64,000 nt of DNA from Meandrina meandrites (taxonomy: Eukaryota > Cnidaria > Anthozoa > Scleractinia > Meandrinidae): positions 22,981,862-23,045,861 of the forward strand of contig OY855910.1 of NCBI GenBank assembly GCA_963693305.1. Direction: 5' to 3'. Below, piece after piece: positions 11,451 through 23,400 of the stretch (position 1 is the first letter of the stretch; each line of letters opens with the position of its first letter). Position numbers and translations under genes: made by a program. The notes below the pieces were generated by a model, which saw only the letters and a program-made list of their open reading frames with translations, was not told where the DNA came from and searched no databases.

Positions 11451-11942
11451 TTAATGAAGAATACTTCAGAGTCTATTGTTACACACAGAAAGTTCCTTCG
11501 AGGTGTGATTTAGTTTTATCACATATCGTGTTTCATCTAACAGGACGCCGTTAAACATTTGCATTTTTTTATCTTTTGCTGAAGAAGGCAACAGCAGTGG
11601 CCGAAACGTCCAAAAACAATATATTTTGTAATAAAAAATATAAAATATACCAGTGGGCTTCTGGAAAGATGATCAAATGATTAACGGAAATGTTTGTTTC
11701 TCTAACGTCGGTCAAAAATTCGAAACCGACTTAGTTTACCAACAAGAGCTACAGTAACTATATGGCTTTTAGGTTGTATCATACGTTAGTAAGTGATGTA
11801 GAAAGGGAGCACACATAACACAGCTAGTATATAATTGTGAATAAACCAGAAAGCTTTCCCAACCAGAACAAAATTGAAACTATATATTATATAGACGCAA
11901 TTTGCAAAAATATAATTTTGACACTTCGTTCACTCCAATGGA

Positions 11943-12016
11943 GTTTCCGTGGCGTAATTGGTTAGAACGTTCCGCTGTTATCCGAAAGGATAGGCAGTTC
12001 AACTCCACTCGAGGAT
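11943..12016 (+). pseudogene. tRNA-Asn(GTT)-like relic
   Basis: The sequence follows the tRNA-Asn at 52750 through the D-arm and anticodon (CTGTTATCC), but the T-arm (CAGTTCAACTCC) and acceptor 3' side do not pair. Probably an inactive copy. Confidence 0.6.
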
Positions 12017-12159
12017 GATTATTTTTGCTTTCCTAGTAATTATACTATACGTTTTATAAATAATTTTATTAGAATTCCATGTAATGAAAAGGTTAATAGT
12101 TTAAGTCCTATGCACTCACACAAATACAACATTAATATGCTGCCGCAAAATACCTGTAG

Positions 12160-12435
12160 ATGTGATAAATTCGTGCTGATTCTTGTGAAACTTTTCACAT
12201 TTCAAGAATTTTAGGTCTTTTAGCCAACCTTTTCACAACCGTTGAATTTGAGCGATGACTTCATACTCACCTCAGCAAGGAACGAAAACAATATGTAAAT
12301 TGATCTCCTATACAAATTTCCTAGTGTTTACTTCATAAAACAACTGAAGGTAAACTTAAAACAATGGCCCGAGGTGACTTTTCCGACAAATTTAAAAAAG
12401 TTTGTAATGTCAGGCCTTGTTAATGTCGTTTGTAA
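12160..12435. other. Unassigned repeat sequence
   Basis: 12160-12290 matches 53355-53466 inverted. The remainder up to 12435 is AT-rich. An open stretch at 12436-12900 crosses two unrelated repeats and shows no protein features, so I do not call it a gene. Confidence 0.5.
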
Positions 12436-13276
12436 ATGTTGCGATTTAAACACGTTAAAAATTTGAAGGTACCTTTCTTTTTGCTAAACACATCATATAC
12501 ATACCTAAAGTTTAGGACCTCCCGGCGGGGTTTCGAACGCGGTCTTCAGCGTGACAGGTTTTTCAAAAAATTAAACGTTTCACAGTATCGCTCTAGCTGT
12601 CCCCTTCTGTCAGTTTTAGGTCAGCCATTACCAGATAATGCAGGTTGGCTTGCGGATGATTACATTTCCTTTTCGGTAATGATAATTTTATTTCAAGTCA
12701 TAAAACGTGGAGAGTGGTTGCCCAATCTCCAGAGCCAGAGAATAAAAAACGGACTAAATAACTACATTAAAAACATTAGAGACAACTGTCGTTCTTGCTT
12801 GGAGATGAAAGGATCAAAGAGGATCAAAGTTGGGAGGTGCTCCTACAAAAATACTGGATCAGGGCACCTTAATAGCTCTATTGTAGCCTGTTTACGGTAA
12901 GTTCTCAATAATTGTAATGGCGACACGATATATACTGAGAAGTCTGATACCTCTGTACTACGAACAGAAAATTCTATCCCAGGGTGGCTTAACTATAACT
13001 GACTAATAAATCATTCTTAAAATTAAAGTGAAATTTCTTGGTGCTCATTGACCGAGCTATAATAACAACAACAACCATATCATACTTTGCCCATTGTTAG
13101 GGTTTAAACTTTCTAATACAATGAAGCTATTGTTGTCCATCCTTAGGGATTTTCCCGTTCGGTGTCGCCAAATTGCACTCGGGTTTAATCGGATCCAGTC
13201 GGCACATTGCTGATGATGACATTTTTATTCCAAACGGGGGCCTTCTTGGGAAAACACAGATACCGTAGACTAACTA

Positions 13277-13864
13277 ACAAGTTTGAATAAGAAGCTAAGC
13301 GAGGCTTTATGTTCAAAGCGCGTCGATTCGATTGTTCACAAGTTTGAATAAAAAGGCTCAGCGAGGTTTTATGTTTAATTAAAAGCGCGTCGGTTCGAAT
13401 GTTTACAAGTTTGAGTAAAACGTTAGTGAGTTTCAATGTTTTAAGCGTCGGTTCGAATGTTCACTGACACAAGTTTGAACAAAACTTAAGCGAGGCTTTA
13501 TGTTCAAAGCGCGTCGGTTCGAATGTTCACAAGTTTGAATAAAAAGTTAAGCGAGGTTATATGTTAAAAGCGCGTCGGTTTGAATTTTCACAAGTTTGAT
13601 TAAAAGTTAAGCGAGGCTTTATGTTCAAAGCGCGTCGGTTCGGATCACGTAGTTCGATCATGCAATTCACAAGTTTGAATAAAAAGTTAAGCGAAGCTTT
13701 ATGTTCAAAGCGCCTCCGTTCGAATGTTCACAAGTTTGAATAAAAAGTTCAGCAAGGTTTTATGTTTAACGCGCGTCGGTTTGAATGTTCACAAGTTTGA
13801 TTAAAAGTTAAGCGAGGCTTTATGTTCAAAGCGCGTCGGTTCGGATCACGCAGTTCGATCATGC
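13277..13864. repeat. Minisatellite, about nine units of about 60 bp
   Basis: Units start ACAAGTTTGAATAAAA and contain GCGAGG(C/T)TTTATGTTCAAAGCG, then CGTCGGTTCGAATGTTC. Two units carry the same 18-bp extension (GGATCACG(T/C)AGTTCGATC), which suggests higher-order duplication. Units are contiguous and diverged. The array interrupts the inner side of the left terminal repeat of the TTAA element: the sequence that should follow at 13075 resumes at 13867. Confidence 0.9.
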
Positions 13865-14126
13865 AGCAACACTTGAGCTTTATTTACATGACCATTAAAC
13901 ATTACAGTATTGCAAAAGCATAAGGTAATTTCGATAACAATAATTATTATAAAAAATAATAAAACACAATAAAACAAACAAACAGTAATCAAGAATTTGA
14001 CAAACAATTGTCTCTCATTTCCATACAGTTCGATATATATGCTCCGAAGCCCTACTACTGTGTTGTGTGGATATATATATAAAGGTCTGCTTACGAGCCA
14101 AGGGACCCATCAAGCCGGAGCTTAGG

Positions 14127-14385
14127 GAGGCGCGGTCGCCTATTGGTTATTGCGCTGGACTCCGGATCGAACGGTCCGGGTTCGAGCCCTGGCCAGGGCA
14201 CTGCGTTGTGTTCTTGGGCAAGACACTTTACTCTCATAGTGCCTCTCTCCACCCAGGTGTATAAATGGGTACCGGCGAATTTACTGCTGAGGGTAACTCT
14301 GCGATGGACTAGCATCCCATCCAGGGGGGAGTAGAAATACTTCTAATCGCTTCATGCTATGGTAATAAAACCAAGAAGCCAGGAT
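14127..14385 (+). mobile_element. tRNA-derived SINE, nearly full length
   Basis: A tRNA-like head with A-box-like TATTGGTTATTGCGC and B-box GGTTCGAGCCCTGG (about 14179) is followed by a body with TTCTTGGGCAAGACACTTTA and GATGGACTAGCATCCCATCC. I recognise this body as typical of widespread metazoan tRNA SINEs, including those in corals. Short ORFs over it are incidental. Confidence 0.8.
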
Positions 14386-14535
14386 ATATATACTACAAAG
14401 TTTTTATTTTGTCCGTTCGTTTCGAAAAGCGTTGTATTTTCAAGTGGATTTTTTGATGTTTTTTCGTTTACGATCAACTTCGTAGAACAATGAAGCTCAA
14501 GAATTGCTCGATCTAAAAACAATACACAAAAAAGT

Positions 14536-14608
14536 TGTTCCCGGCAGGACTCGAACCTGCGACCTTCCGCGTGTTAGGCGGATGTGATAATCACTACACT
14601 ACGGAAAC
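14536..14608 (-). tRNA. tRNA-Val(AAC)
   Basis: Same body as the 10320 gene, with anticodon AAC and an intact B-box. The acceptor 3' side has a substitution (CGGGAAC), giving one mismatch. It belongs to the partial copy of repeat A inside the TTAA element. Confidence 0.75.
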
Positions 14609-15575
14609 TACGCTACGACCCTCAAGTGAAATATTTAATTTTCTTTCGTCCTACTTCTATCTACAGATCGTGGAAAATCACTGCTCTTTTTTTTACTTTT
14701 GTTAGTCGGAATAGTTATTGCCTAACGCACTGCAGTTTCAAAATTTCAGTTATGAAGGGGAAACTCATTTGTAGATCATTACCTATACCATGGTGAACGT
14801 TCCTAATGGTGGCTTTGAAAAAGTTTTTTTAGACGGAAAAATCTGGATCAACGACGACCACAAACTAATCGTGTAACCAAAAGTCGGCAGAATGCATGAT
14901 GACATCAGTTGAATCCAAGTACGATAATATTTTCTGCTTTCAAGGCGCGCTTCAATGTCAATAATTAAATATATTCTCATTACCACAGAAGGGACATTTA
15001 CTAATATGGACCTCTCGTGTGAGTTGATCTATACTTCCCGTGAGAACTATTAGATTTCGTTAGTAAAATCCAATAAAACTGGCAGTGTGGGGCTTAAGTC
15101 CATGGACTTATTTTAAGCTATAACCATCCGATTAATTTCCGCCAGCGCTCATTAGATAGAAAACATCACGTGGTATAGAACTGGGCAATGAGTATCAGAC
15201 AATATACCCCGTCCTATTTCACTCATTGACTTTAACTTTTTGATTAAATCACAGCGTTAAAAAAAACCGTTGGCTTCAGCGATCTTATCAGTTAATTACG
15301 TAAGGCATTGGTACGTGATGTCGCATAAAAACGTCACCCATTAATTTCGTGCTAGAACGAAACAGTGGCTATATTGTGGATAGTAAAGACGTTAGCTGTC
15401 ATTTTTCTATGAAATTCACTATTTTAAAGTTTCAGTTTTCGTTTATATCCTCAGCTACGCAATCACTGCTGCGCTTGATTGCGGCGGAACTTTACTCCAC
15501 CGTACTATTATATGCAGAAATATCAGGCATAAAGACAACACTTGATGCAATACGAGAGTTGTTGCTCAAAAATAT
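14609..15575 (+). repeat. Repeat A, partial copy
   Basis: Matches 31901-32815 in the same orientation, including the recurring 67-76-codon open stretch (15349 on). It ends before the tRNA-Ala/Asp part. Downstream sequence belongs to a different fold-back element. Confidence 0.8.
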
Positions 15576-15585
15576 ATAGAGGATA

Positions 15586-15702
15586 TTACACGGTGGCGAG
15601 AAGATAAAAAACGACATCTCACTCGTTCGCTGCGCTCACTCGTGAGATATCGTTTCTGCCACTCGAACATAAAATTCATATCTTTGAGCCAACGTGTAAT
15701 GT
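15586..15702. mobile_element. Fold-back MITE
   Basis: Starts ATTACACGGTGGCGAGAAGAT and ends near AACGTGTAAT. The centre folds on CACTCGTTCGCTGCGCTCACTCG. No ORF. Flanking bases are too AT-rich to fix a target-site duplication. Confidence 0.5.
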
Positions 15703-18060
15703 TCTTTTTATTATATGGAGACCAGATGTAATTGAAATTGCCGATTTTTATTTCATTATTTTCGAAAAATCGAGCAAGTTTTGCATATCACCGTTCGTCT
15801 TCACAGAAAATACAAAGCACCCGTGTTCAGGATATAGAAACACTTACTGAATCCAATCCAACAAAATACATGAAATATTTGTCAACTAAATATCGTAACG
15901 CGTAAGAACTGAAAACATTACTGACTTTTTACTTGAATCCGATGCGGCAATGTCTTGACGGCCGATAGTTTTCAACTGCTTTTGCTTTCTTCTCTACAAA
16001 GTCTTGCACTTTGTGAAATGATGTGCAATTCCTTGCGAAGAATTCTCTTTAAAAGCTTTTAAATCGTCAAGGTTTCCATTACCATGTTCTCGTCCTTGAG
16101 GTTTCCGGAAACCTCATTCTTTTTCGTCGCTTAAACAAATTAAACCTGCTTGTCGATGCTTGCTCACAACAAACCTGAACGACACAAGAAACCAAGTTCA
16201 TTCAACAAAGTAGAAATGGCGCGAATCGTGACGTCAATGAGGGATATGACACTCGCAAGCGTGTCATACGGAAAATACGGCACTCGGGTCCCGGATGGAG
16301 TGGCGTACGGATTCTACGAGTGGTTTAGTTCCCAGTAAAACACTCTCGTCCATATAATATACCGGGATATCGACGGTCATGTAAATAAAGCTCAAGTGTT
16401 GTTGTTGTTGTTATAGCTCTCGGTCAATGAGCACCAAGAAATTTCACTTTAATTTTAAAAATTATTTATCAGTCAGTTATAGTTCAGCCACCCTGGGACA
16501 GAATTTACTGTTCGTTGTTCAGAGGTATCACACTTCTCAGTATATATCGTGTCACCATTAGAATTATTGAGAGCTTAACGTAAACAGGCTACAATAGAGC
16601 TATTAAGAGCCGTTCCACGGAAGGTTCGAGTAATTTTAGAAATGGCCAAAAACAACAACAACAAAGAAGGTATAACCTCCAGCCAAATCATGCAAGGTTT
16701 CTGGCCCGTCTTTCTACTTTGTAAAAATTGTATTCATTTTTCCAGGGACTGCTTCTCTGCAGAGAAACAGTTCGAAAGAAAGATGGCAGTTTGCAGGTTT
16801 TGTCAAAGTAGCAATTTTAGTCATTTTCGACGCCAAAAATCTCTAGGGAGGATTTTCAATAGCTCGTTGTTTTTTTACTTCGCATTAGAGCAAAAGAGCT
16901 GTATTTTTAATATACTGAAAAATATCTGCGGGCAAATTACTGTTAGGTGTCAAACGAGAGCGCTGAAAACTGGAAATTTGAAAAATTTGCATATTCGGTA
17001 ATACAAAAATAGATCAACTTTTATTGCCTTTAAAAATATTAAAATGAAACGATATCCACGTCACATCAAACCAAAGGCTATAAAATGTCATAGTTTTCAT
17101 TTGGTTGATTAATCTGTCTCGAATTTTGAAGAGAAACACTTTTCTGACCGTCAACATCACCCTTTCCCCACCCCTCCCTGGACGGGTTTGACCGCTAGCT
17201 CCGAACTGTCGAGGAAAATATTTCAAATCGTTTGACCTATGTTTCTTTTTGGTTTCTTTGCTATTAAATGATTGGGTGTGGATGCCTAAATCTTGAAAAC
17301 ACTACAAGAAAGATAATAGTGACTACGTAATGGTCTGAAAAAATATGCAATGGAAATGTGCGTGACTTTGGCATGACACTCAAATACATACCCAAATTTT
17401 CGCGTAGGAGTCTTAATACTCTTTCTTCCACTGGAAGTTGAAAACTATAAGCCAAGATGATTACTTTGTTTCGTTCGTTCATGTGCTAAGTCTCGTGTTT
17501 ACATTATCTTGGTTTCGTGCCCTAGTGCCTGAACGATTACAGCTGCGCTTTCTTGTGCTTGTTCACTCGTAAAAACAACTCGCGTGTATGCCTTTATACG
17601 TACTTCGACAGCTAAAATTATATTGCAAGTGCATGATGTATTCTGTATCAGTGATCCAGAACTTCAATAAATAGAAACACAATATGTTGAATAACGAATA
17701 CTGGAGAGCCTTGCGAGGATGCCTAATTCCGACTACAATGTTACTTGCCCAGCATTTCAGGTAATTGTAACACAATTAAAACTAAACTTTTACAAGTTCA
17801 TATTTTAGCTCAAAGCATTGGGATTGATTTTCCTGTCCGAGATAAGACCTTTCTTGATAAAAAATACCTCCCAAAGTTATTTGCTTTCGATAATTTAGTT
17901 ATTTGTACATTATGTTATCATAACCAACGCCAAAAATTAACCTATTTCGTTTCTGCCGAAAGCGGCTGGTTAAACTTCATGAAACTTACCCAGATACTTA
18001 GAAACTCACTTGCATTTTCAAATAGATTCGACGAATTCTGGTACCAGGTATAGAAAACAA

Positions 18061-19580
18061 ATTGACATTTTCTGTGGAAACCTTCATGATCGGGTGAGGC
18101 TACCTGAATCTTAAATCTTTAATCTTTAAGCCACGTGCCAATGAATGGAATGGTCTGAAAACGACAAAATATGCACTGGAAATGTGTGTGACTCTGGCGT
18201 GATACTCAAATATATGAGAGTTTGAATACTCTTCAATCTGCTCGCAATTGCAAAGTATAAGCCAATAGGATTACTTTGTGCGAGTTATACATAAGATGTT
18301 TCCGCTTAAAAAGAAAAGAAAAAAAGAAACGGTAAGTGAATCCGTCAGCCTTTTTATTACTTTTATTAATGCAAATCTATCATAAATAAACCAATGTTTT
18401 CATGTGATATAGTTTATACCTTTAGTTATGATCTCGGGTTTATATTTCTTTCCGTGTCTGAGTACGCATTTGCTTTAACAATTTATAGCGAGCTTTGGGA
18501 AATTATTTCATCGTCAATTATTTTTTTCTCAAAAAGGGGCTCCTTCAATTACTGATGAAGCTGTGTAGAATCTCTGTATGCTATTTTCAAAATAATGAAC
18601 TCACTTTCAATTTATACTTACCCAAGCAGATGGTGAGAGGACATAATTATTGTTGTTCGAATTAAATCGACGATAAATGCAATATTGTTTTGCCAAACGT
18701 CCAGATTCTCCAGAACGTTGAACTTCGTAAGTACCGTATTTTCTCAATTAAACGCCGGACCCCGATTAAACGCCGGCATCGTATAACCGCCGGGTAAAAA
18801 CGGTTGTTTTTTTTAAATAAACGCCGGGGGCGTTTAATCGAGGCCCCGCGTTTGTTCGAGGCCCCGGCGCTTATTTGCGTTCGAGCCAACAAGTTAATTT
18901 TTCCCATATTAAAAAGCACTACTGCGACATACTAGTACGCTATGGTATATTGATAATCTTAATAAACGTTTTCGCGGTACTTAAAACTTTGTAACCATAC
19001 TTGCTCCGATTTTTATAGATAATTGCGTTTTTGTTCGCCGTCTTCGCCGTATATCCTGCTTGCAACATTCATGTGCTGTATATTATGCTGTAATTTTTGG
19101 TAATTATCATTCTCATAGACTCAGGAACAGTTTGCCAGGGCGGCACGAAGGGAAAACTCGTTCCGCGTTGAAAAACTGCCCCAGATCTCGGAGGATTGGT
19201 GATAATAAATCAACTTAACAAAAATACAGAAAATTACACTTCATAAATAAACGCCGGGCCCCGATTAAACGCCGGCTTCAAATAAACGCCGGGGCTACAA
19301 GGCCAATTTTGAAATAAACGCCGGGGGCATTTAATTGAGAAAATACGGTATGAGTATACACCGAAAGCTATTATTAAACCGCATGCCCATAGCGATCAAC
19401 ATCCAATAAAGTTCCTTTACTTTGTGTACTCAGTATTTATATTAAAGAGTTGGCAGTATTGAAGAACCTTGAATCTTAGCAAGGCATGGATTTACACCTC
19501 AAGATCTGACAGGTACGAAGGAAAGGTGTAAACAATATTTACTTCATATATAGCATGAAGGTTTCCACAGGAAATGTCAA
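18061..19580. other. Spacer at the centre of the inverted duplication
   Basis: Unique sequence between the two arms. It holds the MITE at 18732-19350 and otherwise only AT-rich sequence and short ORFs without features. Confidence 0.6.
18732..19350. mobile_element. MITE with TACCGTATTTTCTCAATT termini
   Basis: Both ends carry TACCGTATTTTCTCAATT(A/T)AA in inverted orientation. Subterminal CGCCGGGG/CCCCGGCG motifs recur many times (AAACGCCGG and variants), as in DNA transposons whose transposase binds repeated subterminal sites. It is about 620 bp with no transposase. It sits at the centre of the inverted duplication. Confidence 0.75.
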
Positions 19581-21600
19581 TTTGTTTTCTATACCTGGTA
19601 CCAGAATTCGTCGAATCTATTTGAAAATGCAAGTGAGTTTCTAAGTATCTGGGTAAGTTTCATGAAGTTTAACCAGCCGCTTTCGGCAGAAACGAAATAG
19701 GTTAATTTTTGGCGTTGGTTATGATAACATAATGTACAAATAACTAAATTATCGAAAGCAAATAACTTTGGGAGGTATTTTTTATCAAGAAAGGTCTTAT
19801 CTCGGACAGGAAAATCAATCCCAATGCTTTGAGCTAAAATATGAACTTGTAAAAGTTTAGTTTTAATTGTGTTACAATTACCTGAAATGCTGGGCAAGTA
19901 ACATTGTAGTCGGAATTAGGCATCTTCGCAAGGCTCTCCAGTATTCGTTATTCAACATATTGTGTTTCTATTTATTGAAGTTCTGGATCACTGATACAGA
20001 ATACATCATGCACTTGCAATATAATTTTAGCTGTCGAAGTACGTATAAAGGCATACACGCGAGTTGTTTTTACGAGTGAACAAGCACAAGAAAGCGCAGC
20101 TGTAATCGTTCAGGCACTCAGGCACGAAACCAAGATAATGTAAACACGAGACTTATCACATGAACGAACGAAACATTGTAATTGTCTTGGCTCATAGTTT
20201 TCTACTCGAAAATTTGGGTATGTATTTGAGTCTCACCCCAAAGTCACGCACATTTCCATTGCATATTTTTTTCAGACGATTATACGTAGTCACTAGTGTC
20301 TTTCTTGTAGTGTTTTCAAGATTTAGGCAACCACACCCGATCATATGATAGCAATGAAAGAAAAAAAAACAATAGGTCAAACGATTTGAAATATTTTCCT
20401 CGACAGTGTGAAGCTAGGATTAAAACCCGTCCAGGGAGGGGTGGGGAAAGGGTGATGTTGACGGTCAGAAAAGTGTTTCTCTTCAAAATTCGAGACAGAT
20501 TAATCAATCAAATGAAAACTATGACATTTTATAGCCTTTGGTTTGATGTGACGTGGATATCGTTTCATTTTAATATTTTTAAAGGCAATAAAAGTTGATC
20601 TATTTTTGTATTACCGAATATGCAAATTTTTCAAATTTCCAGTTTTCAGCGCTCTCGTTTGACACCTAACAGTAATTTGCCCGCAGATATTTCTCAGTAT
20701 ATTAAAAATACAGCCCTTTAGCTCTAATGCGAAGTAAAAAACAACGAGCTATTGAAAATCCTCCCTAGAGATTTTTGGCGTCGAAAATGACTAAAATTGC
20801 TACTTTGACAAAACCTGCAAACTGCCATCTTTCTTTCAAACTGTTTCTCTGCAGAGAAGCGGTCCCTGGAAAAATGAATACAATTTTTACAAAGTAGAAA
20901 GACCGGCCAGGAACCTTGCATGATTTGGCTGGAGGTTATACCTTCTTTGTTGTCATGAGAGTCATGCAAAGTTAGCCAAGTTTTGGAAATTTTCAGTACA
21001 AAAATTGGTCCCAGGGGGGGTCAAACTTTAATTGGTTGTCACGTGATCAGATTGGATTTATCAAACTTTTCAATGCGCATTTGATTACTTACTCATGGAT
21101 ACCTTTCCCCAGAAAAAGTTTGAGGTAGGGTTGTTTTTGGCCATTTCTAAAATTACTCGAACCTTACGTGGAACGGCTCTTAAGGTGCCCCGACCCGCCT
21201 CCCAACTTTGATCCTCTTTGATCGTTTGATCTCCAAACAAGAACGAGAGTTGTCTCTAATGTTTTTAACGTAATTATTTAGTCGTCCGTTTTTTAGTCTC
21301 TGGCTCTGGAGATTGAGCAACCACTCTCCACGTTTTACGACTTGAAATAAAATTATCATTACCGAAAAGGAAATGTAATCATCCGCAAGCCAACTTGCAT
21401 TATCTGGAAATGGCTGACCGAAAACTGACAGAAGGGGACAGTTAGAGCGATACTGTGAAATGTTTAATTTTTTGAAAAACCTGTCACGCTGAAGACCGGG
21501 GCTCGAGACCCCGCCGGGAGGTCCTGAACTTTAGGTATGTATATGATGTATTTAGCAAAAAGAAAGGTACCTCACGACAATAACAAGGCCTGACCTTACA
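19580..21600 (-). repeat. Right arm of the large inverted duplication
   Basis: Reverse complement of 12430-12872 plus 16603-18060. It carries the empty TTAA site near 21175. A short region near 20950-21170 (including AAGTTAGCCAAG and TCACGTGATC) is present here but not in the left arm. No gene is visible in either arm. Confidence 0.9.
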
Positions 21601-21814
21601 AACTTTTTTAAATTTGTCGGAATGATGCAACCTAAAAGCCATATAGTTACTGTAGCTCTTGTTGGTAAACTAAGTCGGTTTCGAATTGTTGACGAACGTT
21701 AGCGAAACAAACATTTCCGTTAATCATTTGATCATCTTTCCAGAAATCACCTGGTATAGTTTGTATTTTTTATTACAAACTTCATTCATGTTCGTGAGAA
21801 TGTATCGTGTCAAA

Positions 21815-21886
21815 GGCCTGTTGGTCTAGTGGCATGATTCTCGCTTTGGGTGCGAGAGGTCCCGGGTACGACTCTCGGACAGGCCC
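21815..21886 (+). tRNA. tRNA-Pro(TGG), B-box altered
   Basis: GGCCTGTTGGTCTAGTGGC start, anticodon TGG in CTTTGGGTGC and a well-paired acceptor stem. The B-box reads GGGTACGACTC instead of GGGTTCGACTC and one T-stem pair is lost, so activity is doubtful. Confidence 0.65.
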
Positions 21887-22140
21887 ATTTTGTTTCTACT
21901 TGGAGATGTTACAACAAGCGATATTTTTATGCAATTTTGGCAAATCGTTCACAATTTTGTCCATGAACATTTTAAATATATTTTCAGTTAAATGAAGAAG
22001 AGTCCTCAAGAAAACAATTTCTGAGCCTCCCAACGGGAGCCGACCCCAACTATGGTAAACTCGTGGAGAGCAAGGTCATATACTATATGTTCTTAGGCTC
22101 AATATGTCGAAATGATAAATGTGGATCAATAAGCACTTAA

Positions 22141-22237
22141 TGACTGGCCCCAAGGGGAACATTGAGTTTTTTTCCCCGGGACCCTCGATGTTCCGCCGAG
22201 GGGAAACAAAACTCACTATTTCTCGAGGGGCCAGTCA
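22141..22237. mobile_element. TTAA-flanked fold-back MITE
   Basis: TTAA duplicates at 22137-22140 and 22238-22241 enclose 97 bp with termini TGACTGGCCCC. The interior is GC-rich and self-complementary (GGGGAACATTGAG against CTCGATGTTCC). This fits a piggyBac-mobilised MITE. A second complete copy is at 53878-53983. Confidence 0.75.
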
Positions 22238-22894
22238 TTAAAAGGTTTGTTATACCTACCCAACTGAAAATAAAGCAAACTACACATGAGTGTAATAATA
22301 CAGTTTAATGAAGAGCCAGTGATCGGAAATACACAGCTAAAAAATCGACCCTGTTAAAGGAAAAAAATGTACACAATTTGAAAGAAATGAATGAGTCGTG
22401 TTTTGTTAAAATAAAAATTTATCACTGAAACCAGTTAGATTTTTTGAATGCATCTAAATCAAACCTACATACGAGTTTGTTGTCGCCCTAAGGAGTTAGT
22501 GAGTTAGTGAGTTTTGACGCCCGCCACGTGACATGCTCTCGTCCAATAGAAAACAGCATTTCAGTTGGGGGGTATAACAATGATGAAATGGTGACTTGAA
22601 TAAAGTGAACAAAGTGTGGCCTGAGACAATTGAAATAGAGGCTTAGGAAATGATAAACAGCACTCCACCTGTCTTCTTAGTCCCTTTTTCGGCTACAAAC
22701 GTCTTATATGATTTATATGAAATTCATATAAATCAACCTAAAAAGAATTCTGAAAAGTATTTGGTTGAGGAAAGAGTTATTTGTTAGTGTTACTTGGTAG
22801 AACATGGCGGAATTTTTTATTGCACCACGGAGGGTACCACGGGGAGAAAAAAGTGGCCATTCATGAGATATCCACCTACCCACGCGGGAGCTCC

Positions 22895-23400
22895 ACTACA
22901 AATGAGTTTCACCTTCATAATTGAAATTTTGAAATTGCGGTGCGTTAGGTAATAACTATTCCGACTGACAAAAGTAAAAAAAGAGCAGTTATGTGTCACG
23001 ATTTGTAGATAGTGGTAACACGAAACAAAAAAATTGAATATTTCACTTATACCTCGTAGCGAAGTTTCCGTAGTGTAGTGGTTATCACGTCCGCCTAACA
23101 CGCGGAAGGCCGCAGGTTCAAGCCCTGCCGGAAACAACTTTTTTTTGTGATGTTTTCATATAGAGCAATTCTTGAGCTTCATTGTTTTACAAAGTTGATC
23201 GTTAACGAAAAAAAATTAAACAATCCACTTGAAGATACGTGCTTAATTCCCGATTCCTCTCCGAAGAACTGAAAACAGATTTGGACCAAACTCTACTACT
23301 GTACGAGAAGGACGTCCAATTCTTTTATTCTGAACTTGTCTTCTGATTGGCTAAAAAGACGTTGGTTGGCCCCGGTTGACTTTGTTTCATTGGTTCTCTA
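22895..23400 (-). repeat. Repeat A, tRNA-Val block only
   Basis: Matches the tRNA-Val block of repeat A at 31600-32020 (inverted) and 62580-63000 (same orientation), including a CGTCCAATTCTTTTATTCTG segment downstream. Confidence 0.7.
23064..23136 (+). tRNA. tRNA-Val(AAC)
   Basis: Acceptor GTTTCCG/CGGAAAC pairs fully and the anticodon is AAC. The B-box has one change (GGTTCAAGCC), which may reduce transcription. Confidence 0.8.

Larger units (their letters stand above)
9140..11650 (-). repeat. Large dispersed repeat B, copy 1
   Basis: Matches 53470-56380 in inverted orientation over most of its length; its inner part (about 10540-11650) also matches 21640-22890 inverted. It carries a tRNA-Pro-like relic (9849), a tRNA-Val (10320) and half of a TTAA-flanked MITE (11412 on). 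A further matching block is at 12160-12290, opposite 53355-53466, so about 500 bp (holding a tRNA-Asn relic) is extra in this copy. No protein is encoded. Confidence 0.8.
12873..16602. mobile_element. 3.7-kb TTAA-flanked element with about 210-bp terminal inverted repeats
   Basis: TTAA at 12869-12872 and 16603-16606 flanks an insert that begins TAGCTCTATTGTAGCCTG and ends with its inverse. The terminal repeats match over roughly 12873-13075 and 16395-16602. The inverted duplicate near 21175 carries a single TTAA with matching flanks, so the empty site is preserved. TTAA duplication is the hallmark of piggyBac-type insertion. No transposase ORF remains; the interior holds a minisatellite, a SINE, a tRNA-Val and part of repeat A. 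It is non-autonomous and has collected nested insertions. Confidence 0.8.
12430..18060 (+). repeat. Left arm of a large inverted duplication
   Basis: 12430-12872 and 16603-18060 together match 19580-21600 on the other strand. The gap 12873-16602 is a later TTAA-flanked insertion absent from the right arm. The inner part (17745-18053 against 19589-19897) encodes identical amino acids over 102 codons, so the arms are nearly identical there. Weaker matches extend the duplication out to about 10540 on the left and 22890 on the right. Confidence 0.9.
21600..22890 (+). repeat. Large dispersed repeat B, copy 2
   Basis: Matches 53470-54610 in the same orientation, and 10540-11790 inverted. It carries a tRNA-Pro and a complete TTAA-flanked MITE. 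Beyond 22890 the sequence switches to the tRNA-Val part of repeat A. Confidence 0.8.

Noticed and set aside
12515..12560. tRNA-like CCCGGCGGGGTTTCGAACGC segment (also inverted near 21490)
   Set aside because: Only a B-box-like stretch; no D-arm or acceptor stem, so not called a tRNA.
12436..12900. 154-codon open frame
   Set aside because: It runs across the junction of the inverted duplication and the terminal repeat of the TTAA element and is not preserved in the other arm.
13277..13864. Regular repeats with similar spacing, CRISPR-like at first sight
   Set aside because: Units are contiguous without unique spacers, diverged, and in a eukaryotic repeat-rich context; this is a minisatellite.
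17563..20598. Matching open frames in both arms of the inverted duplication as conserved genes
   Set aside because: Their conservation is explained by near-identity of the arms; no protein features, and outer copies differ freely.
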